Shown piece by piece: positions 24,655-32,592 of a stretch of 44,697 nucleotides of DNA. Positions within the stretch are counted from its first letter, which is position 1. Each line of letters opens with the position of its first letter. Origin of the DNA: Lysobacterales bacterium (GTDB lineage: Bacteria; Pseudomonadota; Gammaproteobacteria; Xanthomonadales; Xanthomonadaceae); assembly GCA_015655355.1 (NCBI GenBank), contig JAATFG010000129.1:1-44697 (forward strand), in the 5' to 3' direction. Both the position numbers and the translations under genes were made by a program. The notes beneath the pieces are model-generated. The model was not told the DNA's origin. It saw only the letters and a program-made list of their open reading frames with translations, and did not search any database.

Positions 24655-25689
24655 TCAGAAATACCGGTCGTAATGGATCTGCGCCGCGGGCACGCCGGCC
24701 TTGGTCAGCTCCGCAAGCACCGCCTCCGCCATCCGCGCCGGCCCGGCGAAATAGACCTCGCTGGAAGCAAGCCGTTCGCCGAGCGTTTCGACGACGTGCT
24801 CGTGCACGAATCCGGTGCGACCGCCCCACGCCGCATCGGCGTCTTGCGGATGCGAAATCGACGCGTGGAAGCGCGCCGTCGCGCCCAATGCTTCGATCAC
24901 GTCCCCGCCCGCGATGTCGTTCACGCTGCGCCCGCCGAAAAAGAAATCGAGCGCGCGATCCGGCAACATGCCGGCCACGGCCATGCCGCGCGCAACCGAC
25001 AACATCGGCGCCAGGCCGGAACCGCCGGCGATGCAGACCACGTTGCGCGGCGCGTCCTCGCGCAGGTACGCGAAGCCATACGGCCCGTCGATGCCGAGGC
25101 GCGCACCGGGCTGCAATGCGTCGAACAGCACGCGCGTGCCCTGCCCGTCCGGCGTCCGGCGCACGATGAAATGCCATTCGCGCGATGCGTTCGCCGTGTT
25201 CGCCATCGAATACGCGCGCACGCCATCGACGCCGGGCAGTTCGAGCAGCGCGTACTGCCCGGGCATGAAGCCCGGATCGGCGTCGAGCCGGAAGCGGAAC
25301 TCGAGCATGTCGTGGGTGACCGCGCGCTTCTCCAGCAAGGTCGCCAGGGTACGTCGCGGCAGGATCACCGGCGCGTATTGCGGCAGCAGCCGGACCTTGA
25401 TCGTGCAATCGCCGCGCACCGCCGACTGGCAGGCCAGGCGCCGGCCGCGTTCGCGATCCCGCGCGGACAGGCCGGGCGCGTCTTCCCGCAGCGTGTCGAC
25501 CTCGCCTTCGACCAGTTCGTAGCGGCAATTGCCGCAGCCACCGACGTTGCACTCGTGCGGGAAAGCCAGCCCCTGGCGCAACGCGGCGCGCAGCAACACC
25601 TCGCCATCGCCGCAGCGGAAGCCGGCTTCGCTGCCGGCGATGCGCACTTCATGCGCATTGGCCACGCGTTGTTCGGGGAAGTGGTTCAT
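24655..25689 (-). CDS. Oxygenase reductase with N-terminal 2Fe-2S, FAD and NAD domains (module B)
   Basis: This 344-residue iron-sulfur flavoprotein has a plant-type 2Fe-2S domain at about 1-100 with Cys47, Cys52, Cys55 and Cys87 (ECNVGGCGNC ... LACQ). An FAD-binding domain follows with the motif RAYSMAN, and then an NAD-binding domain with GGSGLAPMLSVARG. This domain order is that of BenC, NahAa and phenol hydroxylase reductases, not of the FMN-type phthalate dioxygenase reductase, in which the 2Fe-2S domain is at the C-terminus. It should reduce the Rieske ferredoxin at 23136, forming a three-component chain to the oxygenase. It follows the ABC permease by nine bases and is followed by the binding-protein gene. 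Confidence 0.93.
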   Translation of the reverse strand: MNHFPEQRVANAHEVRIAGSEAGFRCGDGEVLLRAALRQGLAFPHECNVGGCGNCRYELVEGEVDTLREDAPGLSARDRERGRRLACQSAVRGDCTIKVRLLPQYAPVILPRRTLATLLEKRAVTHDMLEFRFRLDADPGFMPGQYALLELPGVDGVRAYSMANTANASREWHFIVRRTPDGQGTRVLFDALQPGARLGIDGPYGFAYLREDAPRNVVCIAGGSGLAPMLSVARGMAVAGMLPDRALDFFFGGRSVNDIAGGDVIEALGATARFHASISHPQDADAAWGGRTGFVHEHVVETLGERLASSEVYFAGPARMAEAVLAELTKAGVPAAQIHYDRYF

Positions 25690-25698
25690 CGCACGGCC

Positions 25699-26514
25699 TC
25701 AGTGACGCTTCCACGGAACCAGCACGTGCTCGAGTTCGCGGATGACGGTGGCCAGCAGGAACCCGATCAGCGCGATCACCAGCAGGCCCACGTACATCTG
25801 TTCGACGTCGAAGATTTCCCATGCGTTCCAGATCATGAAGCCGAGGCCGCTCTTGGCCCCCATCATTTCCGCCACCGCGATCAGCACCAGGCCCATGCCG
25901 ATGCCGATGCGGATGCCGGTGAGGATCAGCGGCATCGCGCCGGGCAAGGCGATCGTGGTGAAGAACTGCCATTTGCTCGCGTTGAAATTGCGGCCGACGT
26001 CCATGTAGATCTTCTCGATCTGCAGCACGCCGGTGGTGGCGTTCATCGCCACCGGGAAGAACACGCCGAGCGCGACCATGAACACCTTGGAGCTTTCGCC
26101 CAGGCCGAAGATCAGCAAGGCCAGCGGCAGGATCGAGCTCTTCGGTATCGGATACGTGGCCGCGATCAGCGGCTCGAAGATCACCCGCACCGGCTTGCTC
26201 AGGCCCATCACGATGCCCAGCAGCAACGCCGGAATCCCGCCGATCACGCAACCCCAGAACAGGCGCCGCAAGCTCGCCCAGATGTTTTCGAGCAATTCCC
26301 TCGACTTCAGCATCTCCACCAGCTTGTGGAAAATGTCCGACGGCGCGGGGAAGAAGCGCGTGTCGATCCAGCCCTGCTTGGCGCAGATTTCCCAGATCAC
26401 CAGCAACGCGATCGGCGAGATCAGGGTCATCGCGCGTTCGCCGACGAGCGCGTGCCAGTCCCACCGGCGCGCGCGGCGCACGGCGCGCGGGGGCGATTGA
26501 ACCTGTCCGCTCAT
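25699..26514 (-). CDS. ABC transporter permease, NitT/TauT type
   Basis: This is a 271-residue inner-membrane permease with about six hydrophobic segments. The BPD_transp_1 coupling region lies around NFNASKWQFFTTIALPGAMPLILTGIRIGIGMGLVLIAVAEMMGAKSGLGFMIW, which includes the EAA-like helix and the family's conserved AEMxxAxxGLG stretch. The charged N-terminus AVRRARRWDW is cytoplasmic. Its ATG overlaps the ATPase stop by four bases. It is one third of the module B import system, with the binding protein at 23511 and the ATPase at 26511. Confidence 0.93.
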   Translation of the reverse strand: MSGQVQSPPRAVRRARRWDWHALVGERAMTLISPIALLVIWEICAKQGWIDTRFFPAPSDIFHKLVEMLKSRELLENIWASLRRLFWGCVIGGIPALLLGIVMGLSKPVRVIFEPLIAATYPIPKSSILPLALLIFGLGESSKVFMVALGVFFPVAMNATTGVLQIEKIYMDVGRNFNASKWQFFTTIALPGAMPLILTGIRIGIGMGLVLIAVAEMMGAKSGLGFMIWNAWEIFDVEQMYVGLLVIALIGFLLATVIRELEHVLVPWKRH

Positions 26515-27350
26515 TTTCCGATCCTCTTTTCTTCCAGCGCGCGCGCGGCATACACCTCGTCGCGCAACGCGGCCCAGATGGCGTGCTTGGTTTCGCTGTA
26601 AACGGAGTTGTTCTGCAGGCTGACGAAGTCGCGCGGGCGCGGCAGGCCCACCGGGATGATGGTCTTCACCTTGCCCGGCTGCGCGGTCATCACCATGATC
26701 CGGTCGCCGAGGAACACCGCTTCGTCCACGCTGTGGGTGATGAACACCACGGTCTTGCGGGTTTCGTCCCAGATGCGCAGCAACTCGACCTGCAGCAGCG
26801 CCTTGTTCTGCTCGTCCAGCGCCGAGAACGGCTCGTCCATCAGCAGGATGTGCGGATCGTTGGCGAAGGCGCGCGCGATGGAAACGCGCTGGCGCATGCC
26901 GCCGGACAACTGGTGCGGATAGGACTTGGCGAACTTGGTCAACCCGGTCTTGTCGAGGTAATGCCCCACCGCCTCTTCGATCCGCTTCTTCGGCAGGCCG
27001 CGCATGCGCAGGCCGTAGGCCGCGTTGTCCCATACCGTCATCCACGGGAAGATCGAATCGCCCTGGAACACCATCGAGTTGCCGGGACGGTTGCCGTCCT
27101 CCTTCGGCAGGTTCAGCGTCACCGATCCTTCGCTGGCCTGCTCCAGTCCGGCGAGCACGCGCAGCAGCGTGCTCTTGCCGCAGCCGGAAGGGCCGACGAT
27201 GACGAAGAACTCGCCGCGGTTGATGTCCAGCGAGGTCCGCTCCAGCGCGACGAAGTCGCCGTAGCGCTTGACCAGGTCGCGGATTTCCAGGGCCGGGCGC
27301 ATGGTTGCGTCCGCTTCGGCCGTTCGGGGGAGGGAAACCACGGCGCTCAC
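26511..27350 (-). CDS. ABC transporter ATP-binding protein, NitT/TauT type
   Basis: This is a 279-residue ATPase with Walker A GPSGCGKST (53-61), the Q-loop in SMVFQGDSIFPW, the signature LSGGMRQR, Walker B ILLMDEP followed by FSALDEQNK, and the switch histidine in FITHSVDEA. It powers the permease at 25699. The start used here is a GTG with GGAG nine bases upstream; an ATG 16 codons later (27302) begins exactly at the conserved domain and is equally plausible. Overlap with the permease indicates translational coupling. Confidence 0.93.
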   Translation of the reverse strand: MSAVVSLPRTAEADATMRPALEIRDLVKRYGDFVALERTSLDINRGEFFVIVGPSGCGKSTLLRVLAGLEQASEGSVTLNLPKEDGNRPGNSMVFQGDSIFPWMTVWDNAAYGLRMRGLPKKRIEEAVGHYLDKTGLTKFAKSYPHQLSGGMRQRVSIARAFANDPHILLMDEPFSALDEQNKALLQVELLRIWDETRKTVVFITHSVDEAVFLGDRIMVMTAQPGKVKTIIPVGLPRPRDFVSLQNNSVYSETKHAIWAALRDEVYAARALEEKRIGK

Positions 27351-27401
27351 GCCCGCTTCTCCGGGGCAACAGTCAGGCTTGCTCGAGTCACGATGACGTC
27401 C

Positions 27402-28451
27402 TCAAATCTTGAACAATCGTTCGGCATTGGTCTGGAAGAACTTTTTCTTGTCTTCCGCGCTGATGTTCATCTTGTCGAGGATGCCGACTTCTTCCGGCGC
27501 GTACTGGTACGGATAATCCATCGCGTACATGATCCGATCGGTGCCGATCACGTCCTGCACGAAGCGAATCGACGGCTCCCACGCCACACCGCTGTTGGTG
27601 TAATGAACATTCTCGCGAAGATAATCGCTCACTTTGCGCTTCAGCGGCTTCATGCTTTCGTAGCGCTTGGAAACGACGCCGGCGTTGTGCATGTAGTCCA
27701 GCCGGTACAGCCAGAACGGCAGCGCTTCGCCGGTGTGGCCGAGGATCATCTGCAGCTTCGGGAAACGGTCGAACACGCCGGCGATGATGATGCGCAGCAT
27801 GTGCAGGCCGGTTTCGACCGAGAAGCCGAAGATCGCGCCATCCAGGCCGCGCTCCAGGAACGGCCGGCTCATGTCCTTCGGCGGCGTGAACGGATGCAGG
27901 TAGATCGGCACGTCCAGCGCTTCGGCCGCCTCGAAGATCGGCCAGAACTTCGGATCGTCCAGGTATTCGCCCTGCGTGTGCGAGTTGATGACCACGCCGC
28001 GGAAGCCCAGTTGCTTCACGCTGCGCTCGATTTCCTTCGCCGCGGCAACCGGGTCCTGCGGCGCGCACGCGCCCAGGCCGATGAAGCGGTCCGGATGCCT
28101 GGCGATGCCGTCGGCCATCCAGTCGTTCGCATAGGTGGCGAAGGCCACGGCATCGGCCTTCTCCATCACCTGCACGCCCGGCGAGGTCAGGGTCAGCACC
28201 TGCATGTCGATGCCGGTGGCCTGCATGTGGGCCAGGCGCTTCTCGCCCAGATCGACCAGCTGGTCGTTGATGATCCGCGCGCGCGCACTGGGACTGTTCA
28301 GGTAGAACGCGAACATCGTGTTGAAGGCCGGATCATCGACCTTCTTCTCTTCGACCAGCTTGCGGTAGACGGCCAGCATTTCCGGCGGACAGCACGCCTC
28401 CTCGGTGGCGATGCGGCGGTAATCGGGCGAGGGATTGATCGTTGCACTCAT
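27402..28451 (-). CDS. Amidohydrolase-family metal-dependent decarboxylase (ACMSD/LigW-like)
   Basis: This 349-residue TIM-barrel enzyme is of the amidohydrolase-2 family that includes ACMSD, gamma-resorcylate decarboxylase and 5-carboxyvanillate decarboxylase (LigW). Expected metal and active-site residues are present: Glu17 in RRIATEEA, His186 in YLHPF, His239 in LGHTGE and Asp312 in YAMDYPYQ. The RRIATEEA start is shared with LigW-type non-oxidative decarboxylases. In this cluster a role in removing a carboxyl group from a hydroxylated aromatic acid is likely, which would be one way to reach protocatechuate from a dicarboxylate. A hydrolase activity cannot be ruled out. It lies between the ABC ATPase (51 bases downstream) and the porin gene. 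Confidence 0.85.
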   Translation of the reverse strand: MSATINPSPDYRRIATEEACCPPEMLAVYRKLVEEKKVDDPAFNTMFAFYLNSPSARARIINDQLVDLGEKRLAHMQATGIDMQVLTLTSPGVQVMEKADAVAFATYANDWMADGIARHPDRFIGLGACAPQDPVAAAKEIERSVKQLGFRGVVINSHTQGEYLDDPKFWPIFEAAEALDVPIYLHPFTPPKDMSRPFLERGLDGAIFGFSVETGLHMLRIIIAGVFDRFPKLQMILGHTGEALPFWLYRLDYMHNAGVVSKRYESMKPLKRKVSDYLRENVHYTNSGVAWEPSIRFVQDVIGTDRIMYAMDYPYQYAPEEVGILDKMNISAEDKKKFFQTNAERLFKI

Positions 28452-28487
28452 GAAAATGATCCATTGCGTGGTGGGGGATGTACGGGG

Positions 28488-30029
28488 TCAGAAACGGAAG
28501 GCGCCGTAGGCCTCGATGAAATGCGTGTTCGCGCCTCCGGCCTTCAACACGGCGTCGTCGGCCTTGAAGTAGACGTATTGCGCGACCAGGGTGAAGTTCG
28601 GGAACGAAGCCGGTGCCCAGTCGAATTCGCCCTTCCATGCGGTGCCGATGCGCGTTTCGGTATTGGCGGTGGTGCGCGGCGCGACGACCATGTTGGCCAG
28701 GTACACCGCATCGTTCGCGCTGTAACGCCACAGTTCGTCGGCTTCGACGATCAGCTTGCCGCCCTTGAACGGCTGGATGGACACCAGCGGATCGATCGAG
28801 CGGATGTTCGACCAGCTGCTCAGCGATGCAAGCGTGTACCAGCTGTTGCGCGGATACAGCGGGTTGAACGTGTTGACCTCGCCATCGGCCTTGTTCTTGT
28901 CGCCGGTGGCGATGTCGTAACGCGCGCCGATGCGCGGCTGCAGCGGCACGTCGTCGAAGGTGAAGCCGGTTTCGGTGGCGATGCCCCAGGCCTTGATGTC
29001 GTCATCGGCGAAATCGCCGAACTGGTACATGCCTTCTTCGTTGAAATCCCAGTTGCCGATGCTGCCAAACAGGCGCAGGCCGAGGTTCTTGCGGTTTTCC
29101 TCGCCGCTCTTGCCCGAATAGGTGGCCTTGTCGCGCTGGTAGTCGAGCGCATACGCGTCGAGGTTCAGGCCGGACCTGCCGAGCGGCGTGGTGGTGTAGA
29201 TGCCACTGAACGCGTTGGTGTGATCGGTCTTGTCGTCCCAGTTGTCCGGCCCGAGCAACACCGCATTGGTGTAGAACGCGCTGACGTCCGTGCTGCCGAG
29301 CTTGAACATCGCGCGCACGCCGTCGAAGCTGCGCCGCGTGTTCGGCGCATCGCGCACGCCGATGACGCGCGAAGAGCCGAGCTCCAGTTCCTGCCGGCCC
29401 ACGCGCAAGGTGAACGGCGACCCGGCCACCTTGCCGCTGAGGTCGAGGAACGCCTGCGCCAGGTCGGTCTTGTCCTGATCAGTGGTGCTGACCGAACCTT
29501 CCTTGCTCCACGTGTGCGTGCTGCCGAGCTGGGTGAAGAGGCGCACGTGGTCGCCGAAGTGCCAGTCCGCGTGCACCATCGCGCGGTTCTGGAAATAGCT
29601 GTCCTTGTCGAGGCCGTTCAAGCCCCAGTTCGGGTTGTCGAAGAAGTCGACGTAGGTGATGCGGTAATCGCCGCCGAAGCTGACGTAGGCGCCGGAACTG
29701 CCCAGCGGCACGAACTTCAGCGGCGCCAGCAGGCCCTTGCGATTGGCCGGATCGGCGAAGCTGGAAAAATCCTCGTTCCAGCGCGCCGACGGCGGACGCG
29801 ACACCTGGCCGGCAACGGCCTTCTTCTTGCTCGCCGGCTTCTTGGTGGCCGGCGCGGATGCGTTCGCATCCTGTCCCGCATCGTTGACCGGCGTCGCCGG
29901 CGTTTCCGCGGAGGCATCCGCAGGCTTGGCGCCCTGCACCGCATCCGTCGCACTCACTCCCGCACTTGCCGCTGCCGACAGGCAAAGCAGCAATGCCTGT
30001 CGCAGCTTCTCGTTGTTGATACTTGCCAT
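28488..30029 (-). CDS. Outer-membrane porin, alginate-export-like beta-barrel (module B)
   Basis: This 513-residue exported protein has a signal peptide (LLLCLSAAASAGVSA, cleavage near 23-27), then an alanine/lysine-rich spacer with ATKKPASKKKA, then an Alginate_exp-type barrel with FGGDYRITYVDFF, FTLRVGRQELELGSSRVIGVRDAPNTRRSFDGV and a terminal phenylalanine (EAYGAFRF). It differs clearly from the module A porin in sequence but has the same type of fold. It is the first structural gene after the LysR gene in the module B operon and probably admits the module B substrate. GAGAGGGG precedes the ATG at 30029. Confidence 0.87.
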   Translation of the reverse strand: MASINNEKLRQALLLCLSAAASAGVSATDAVQGAKPADASAETPATPVNDAGQDANASAPATKKPASKKKAVAGQVSRPPSARWNEDFSSFADPANRKGLLAPLKFVPLGSSGAYVSFGGDYRITYVDFFDNPNWGLNGLDKDSYFQNRAMVHADWHFGDHVRLFTQLGSTHTWSKEGSVSTTDQDKTDLAQAFLDLSGKVAGSPFTLRVGRQELELGSSRVIGVRDAPNTRRSFDGVRAMFKLGSTDVSAFYTNAVLLGPDNWDDKTDHTNAFSGIYTTTPLGRSGLNLDAYALDYQRDKATYSGKSGEENRKNLGLRLFGSIGNWDFNEEGMYQFGDFADDDIKAWGIATETGFTFDDVPLQPRIGARYDIATGDKNKADGEVNTFNPLYPRNSWYTLASLSSWSNIRSIDPLVSIQPFKGGKLIVEADELWRYSANDAVYLANMVVAPRTTANTETRIGTAWKGEFDWAPASFPNFTLVAQYVYFKADDAVLKAGGANTHFIEAYGAFRF

Positions 30030-30056
30030 GAGCCCCTCTCCCATTGACGTCGCTCA

Positions 30057-30074
30057 GGTTCGACGTTGCGAACC
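30057..30074. promoter_or_regulatory. Dyad in the module B leader, GGTTCG-N6-CGAACC
   Basis: GGTTCG (30057-30062) and CGAACC (30069-30074) are perfect 6-base arms 28 bases before the porin ATG. The position near or just after the expected transcription start suits a repressor operator or a 5' mRNA hairpin. The GTTCG/CGAAC arms look like those of some IclR-type sites, but no second IclR gene is present. Confidence 0.4.
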
Positions 30075-30130
30075 ACCGGAACAACGTAAGTACGGGGAGA
30101 AAGACACGCCACTATGATCGGCTGACGGTC

Positions 30131-30147
30131 AATAAGAACAACTTAAT
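30131..30147. promoter_or_regulatory. LysR-type box upstream of the module B operon
   Basis: AATAAGAACAACTTAAT holds TAAG-N5-CTTA as a perfect dyad and the T-N11-A core (T30133, A30145). It is in the 172-base gap between the LysR gene and the porin gene, about 110 bases before the porin ATG, which suits activation of the operon by that LysR protein. The region is AT-rich relative to its surroundings. Confidence 0.5.
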
Positions 30148-30201
30148 CTGCTGCACTACAACAAATCGATCGCGCCGGAAAAACCGGGCGCCGCTTTCGA
30201 T

Positions 30202-31245
30202 TCAGGCGACGCTGCGGATGCCTTCGCGCTTCGCGTTGCTCGCCGCGACGCTCAATTTCGGGGTCGCTGCCCCGTGCAGGAGGTCAAGCGCCTGCGGCAA
30301 GCGCCATCCCAGCGTCTTGTGCCGGATCACCCGCTCGATGTGCGACTGGATGATCGGCAGCAGCAGGCTTTCGATGACCGTCGACGCATCGCGATGGATC
30401 GCCAGCCCGACCGTCCGCCGCAGGCAGGGCGTGATGTGCCGCGCATGCAATGCGCCGCTCTGGATCTCCTCGTGGAACAGCCCGTAGGGAACGATCGAGC
30501 AATAACCGCGATGCAGGATCATCTCGCGCTTCATCGCGACCGAATCCACTTCCAGCGCCGAGGACACGTCGATGCCTTCCTCCGTGCACGACTGCTCGAT
30601 CAGGAACCGCGACGAATGGCAGCGGTTGTCCAGCACCAGTTCGAGTTCGTCCAGGGCTTCCCGCCCGATTTCGTCCGGCAGGTGCCCGACCACTTCCGGG
30701 GTCCCGACCAGATACAGGTCTTCCTCGTACAGCGGCATGATTTTCAGCGATGCGGCGGGCTTGGGATCGTAGATGAACGCGGCGGCCAGTTCGCCCCTCA
30801 CCACCAGGTTCCACAAGTCGTCGCTGAAGGCCTCGCGCAACAGCAGCTTTGCATCGGGCGCACGCGCCTTGACATCGCCCAGCAAGTCGACGAACAAGGC
30901 CCGGCCCACGCTGGGCGGCATGCCCAGCGGGATCTCGCCGGCGAGCACCGGCTTGATCGCCTCGGTCACCGCGCGCACCGCATTGTCCAATTCGCCGAGC
31001 GCGACGCGCGCATGCTCGAGGAACACTTCCCCGGCCTTGGTCAACTCGATGCCGCGCGGATAGCGCACCAGCAAGGACGCGCCCAGCAGATCCTCCAGCT
31101 GCTTGATCTGGCTGAACACGGCCGGCTGCGAAATGTGCAGCCGCCGCGCGGCCTCGGCGAAGTTGCCGTACTGCGCGGTCGCCGCCAGATAGCGGATTTG
31201 CCGCAGCGTGATGGCATTGGCGCCATGACCGACAACTTCCTTCAT
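30202..31245 (-). CDS. LysR-family regulator of module B
   Basis: This is a 347-residue LysR-type regulator. Its winged helix-turn-helix (about 13-72) is ITLRQIRYLAATAQYGNFAEAARRLHISQPAVFSQIKQLEDLLGASLLVRYPRGIELTKAGE. An effector-binding domain follows from about 100 (LAGEIPLGMPPSVGRALFVDLL and an Asp/Glu-rich ligand pocket). The sequence type is close to Nac/Cbl-like branches. It is unlike PcaQ, so modules are separately controlled. It lies at the upstream end of the module B operon and is read in the same direction, with a LysR box between it and the porin gene. An imperfect GC hairpin (30172-30191) after its stop may attenuate read-through. The C-terminus is about 40 residues longer than usual. 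Confidence 0.9.
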   Translation of the reverse strand: MKEVVGHGANAITLRQIRYLAATAQYGNFAEAARRLHISQPAVFSQIKQLEDLLGASLLVRYPRGIELTKAGEVFLEHARVALGELDNAVRAVTEAIKPVLAGEIPLGMPPSVGRALFVDLLGDVKARAPDAKLLLREAFSDDLWNLVVRGELAAAFIYDPKPAASLKIMPLYEEDLYLVGTPEVVGHLPDEIGREALDELELVLDNRCHSSRFLIEQSCTEEGIDVSSALEVDSVAMKREMILHRGYCSIVPYGLFHEEIQSGALHARHITPCLRRTVGLAIHRDASTVIESLLLPIIQSHIERVIRHKTLGWRLPQALDLLHGAATPKLSVAASNAKREGIRSVA

Positions 31246-31304
31246 TACCCTTCACCCGATGATCCGAAAGTGGATCGACTGCCCCGATGCTACCCAATCG
31301 CCCC

Positions 31305-31322
31305 CGGCAACTCTTGTTGCCG
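31305..31322. other. Short hairpin between rsgA and the module B LysR gene
   Basis: CGGCAAC (31305-31311) and GTTGCCG (31316-31322) form a 7-base-pair stem with a 4-base loop, in the 193-base gap downstream of rsgA and upstream of the LysR gene, both minus strand. No T-run follows in either direction. It could stop or pause rsgA transcripts or act as an operator. Nearby, GATCC-N6-GGATC (31261-31276) lies just ahead of the LysR start. Confidence 0.35.
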
Positions 31323-31438
31323 CGCAACATTCCGGCGCCTGCGTTCAGTGAGGGTGGATCCACGGAAAACACTTCGCATCGCGGCATTGTTGCCGCCAGC
31401 GGCCAGGTCCGGGTGTGCGCCGGGCGCGCGGCGGGAAC

Positions 31439-32485
31439 TCAGCGTTTCCGGCGTTTCGACGAAGCTTCGGCCTTCTGCTCGGCGAGGCGTTGCGCCAGCT
31501 TGTTCGCCGCGCCGGCCAGTTCATCGCGCAGCTTGAAGTAGTTGTGCAGGCGTGCTTCGTCCAGCGCGCCGCGTTCTATCGCCGCGCGCACCGCGCAACC
31601 CGGTTCGCTGCGGTGCGTGCAATCGCGGAACTTGCACTGCGTGGCGAGTTCCTCGATGTCGGCGAAACCGCCTTCGGCCAGTTCCTCTTCGCCGGTGGGC
31701 TTGAGTTCGCGCATGCCCGGCGTGTCGATCAGGCACGCGCCGGACGGCAACGCGAGCAGCGCGCGATGCGTGGTGGTGTGGCGGCCGCGCGAATCGCGTT
31801 CGCGCACCGCGCCGGTTTTCATTTTCGTTTCGCCAAGCAAGGTGTTCGTGAGCGTCGATTTTCCCGCACCGCTGGAACCGACCAGCACGACGCTCCGGCC
31901 TGCGCCGAGATAGCGATCGAGCATCGCGACGCTGCCCGCATCCTTGGCATTGACCGCGAACACCGGCACATCGAGATTCTTCAATGCGTCAAGCGCGGCC
32001 TGCGCATCGCCTGCGTCGGCCTTGGTCAACACGACGACCGGCTGCGCGCCGCCCCCGCCGACCAGAAACAGGTAACGCTCGATGCGGCGCGGGTTGAAAT
32101 CGTCGTCGAGGCCGACCACGACGAACACCGTGTCGATGTTCGCCGCGATCACCTGCTGGTGGTAATGCTCGCCGGCGGCGCCGCGCTTGATGCTGCTGCG
32201 CCTCGGCAGGATCGACAGGATCTTGTCGCCGTCGAGCAACACCCAATCGCCGACCGCGGCGCGTTCGTGATTCGGGAAGCGCGGACGCATCCACTGCGGC
32301 GGCGATTCGACCTTGAACGAGGTTTCCGGCGCGATGGCGGCGACGTAGCCGCTGCGATGCTGCTCGATGATGCGCGCCACGTTCGCTTGCGGTCGCGCCG
32401 CCAGCGCTTCCTCCCATTCCGGCGGCACGGCGGCAGGCCAGCCGATCAGGCGCAGCGCGGGGGAAACGTCGGGGATTTTCGGCAT
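31439..32485 (-). CDS. rsgA: Ribosome small-subunit-dependent GTPase RsgA
   Basis: This is a 348-residue circularly permuted GTPase that helps 30S subunit maturation. An N-terminal OB-fold region (about 40-95, AAVGDWVLLDGDKI) is followed by the G domain in permuted order: G4 LTKAD (154-157), G1 GSSGAGKST (203-211), then G2 TTTHRALL and G3 DTPGMREL. The C-terminal zinc finger has Cys-x4-Cys-x-His-x5-Cys in QCKFRDCTHRSEPGC. The lysine/arginine-rich tail ends SSKRRKR. It is divergent from alaA. It marks the return to ordinary chromosomal genes after the catabolic region. Confidence 0.94.
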   Translation of the reverse strand: MPKIPDVSPALRLIGWPAAVPPEWEEALAARPQANVARIIEQHRSGYVAAIAPETSFKVESPPQWMRPRFPNHERAAVGDWVLLDGDKILSILPRRSSIKRGAAGEHYHQQVIAANIDTVFVVVGLDDDFNPRRIERYLFLVGGGGAQPVVVLTKADAGDAQAALDALKNLDVPVFAVNAKDAGSVAMLDRYLGAGRSVVLVGSSGAGKSTLTNTLLGETKMKTGAVRERDSRGRHTTTHRALLALPSGACLIDTPGMRELKPTGEEELAEGGFADIEELATQCKFRDCTHRSEPGCAVRAAIERGALDEARLHNYFKLRDELAGAANKLAQRLAEQKAEASSKRRKR

Positions 32486-32592
32486 GGCCGAATTCTAGCC
32501 GGCGGCATGGGCAAAACCGAACCGGCGCCGCCATCTGCCCGTCATATTTCCGATAGACTGCGCGAAATCGACCTCTCCCACCGGTTTTCGCC

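Noticed and set aside
26583-30047. A 1154-codon open frame on the plus strand opposite the ABC ATPase, decarboxylase and porin genes
   Set aside because: All three genes on the other strand have intact motifs and coupled starts. The long frame has the biased, motif-free composition of a GC-rich antisense shadow.
31354-31363. GTGGATCCAC palindrome downstream of rsgA as an operator
   Set aside because: A 10-base palindrome is expected by chance at this scale and no second copy with the same symmetry is nearby.
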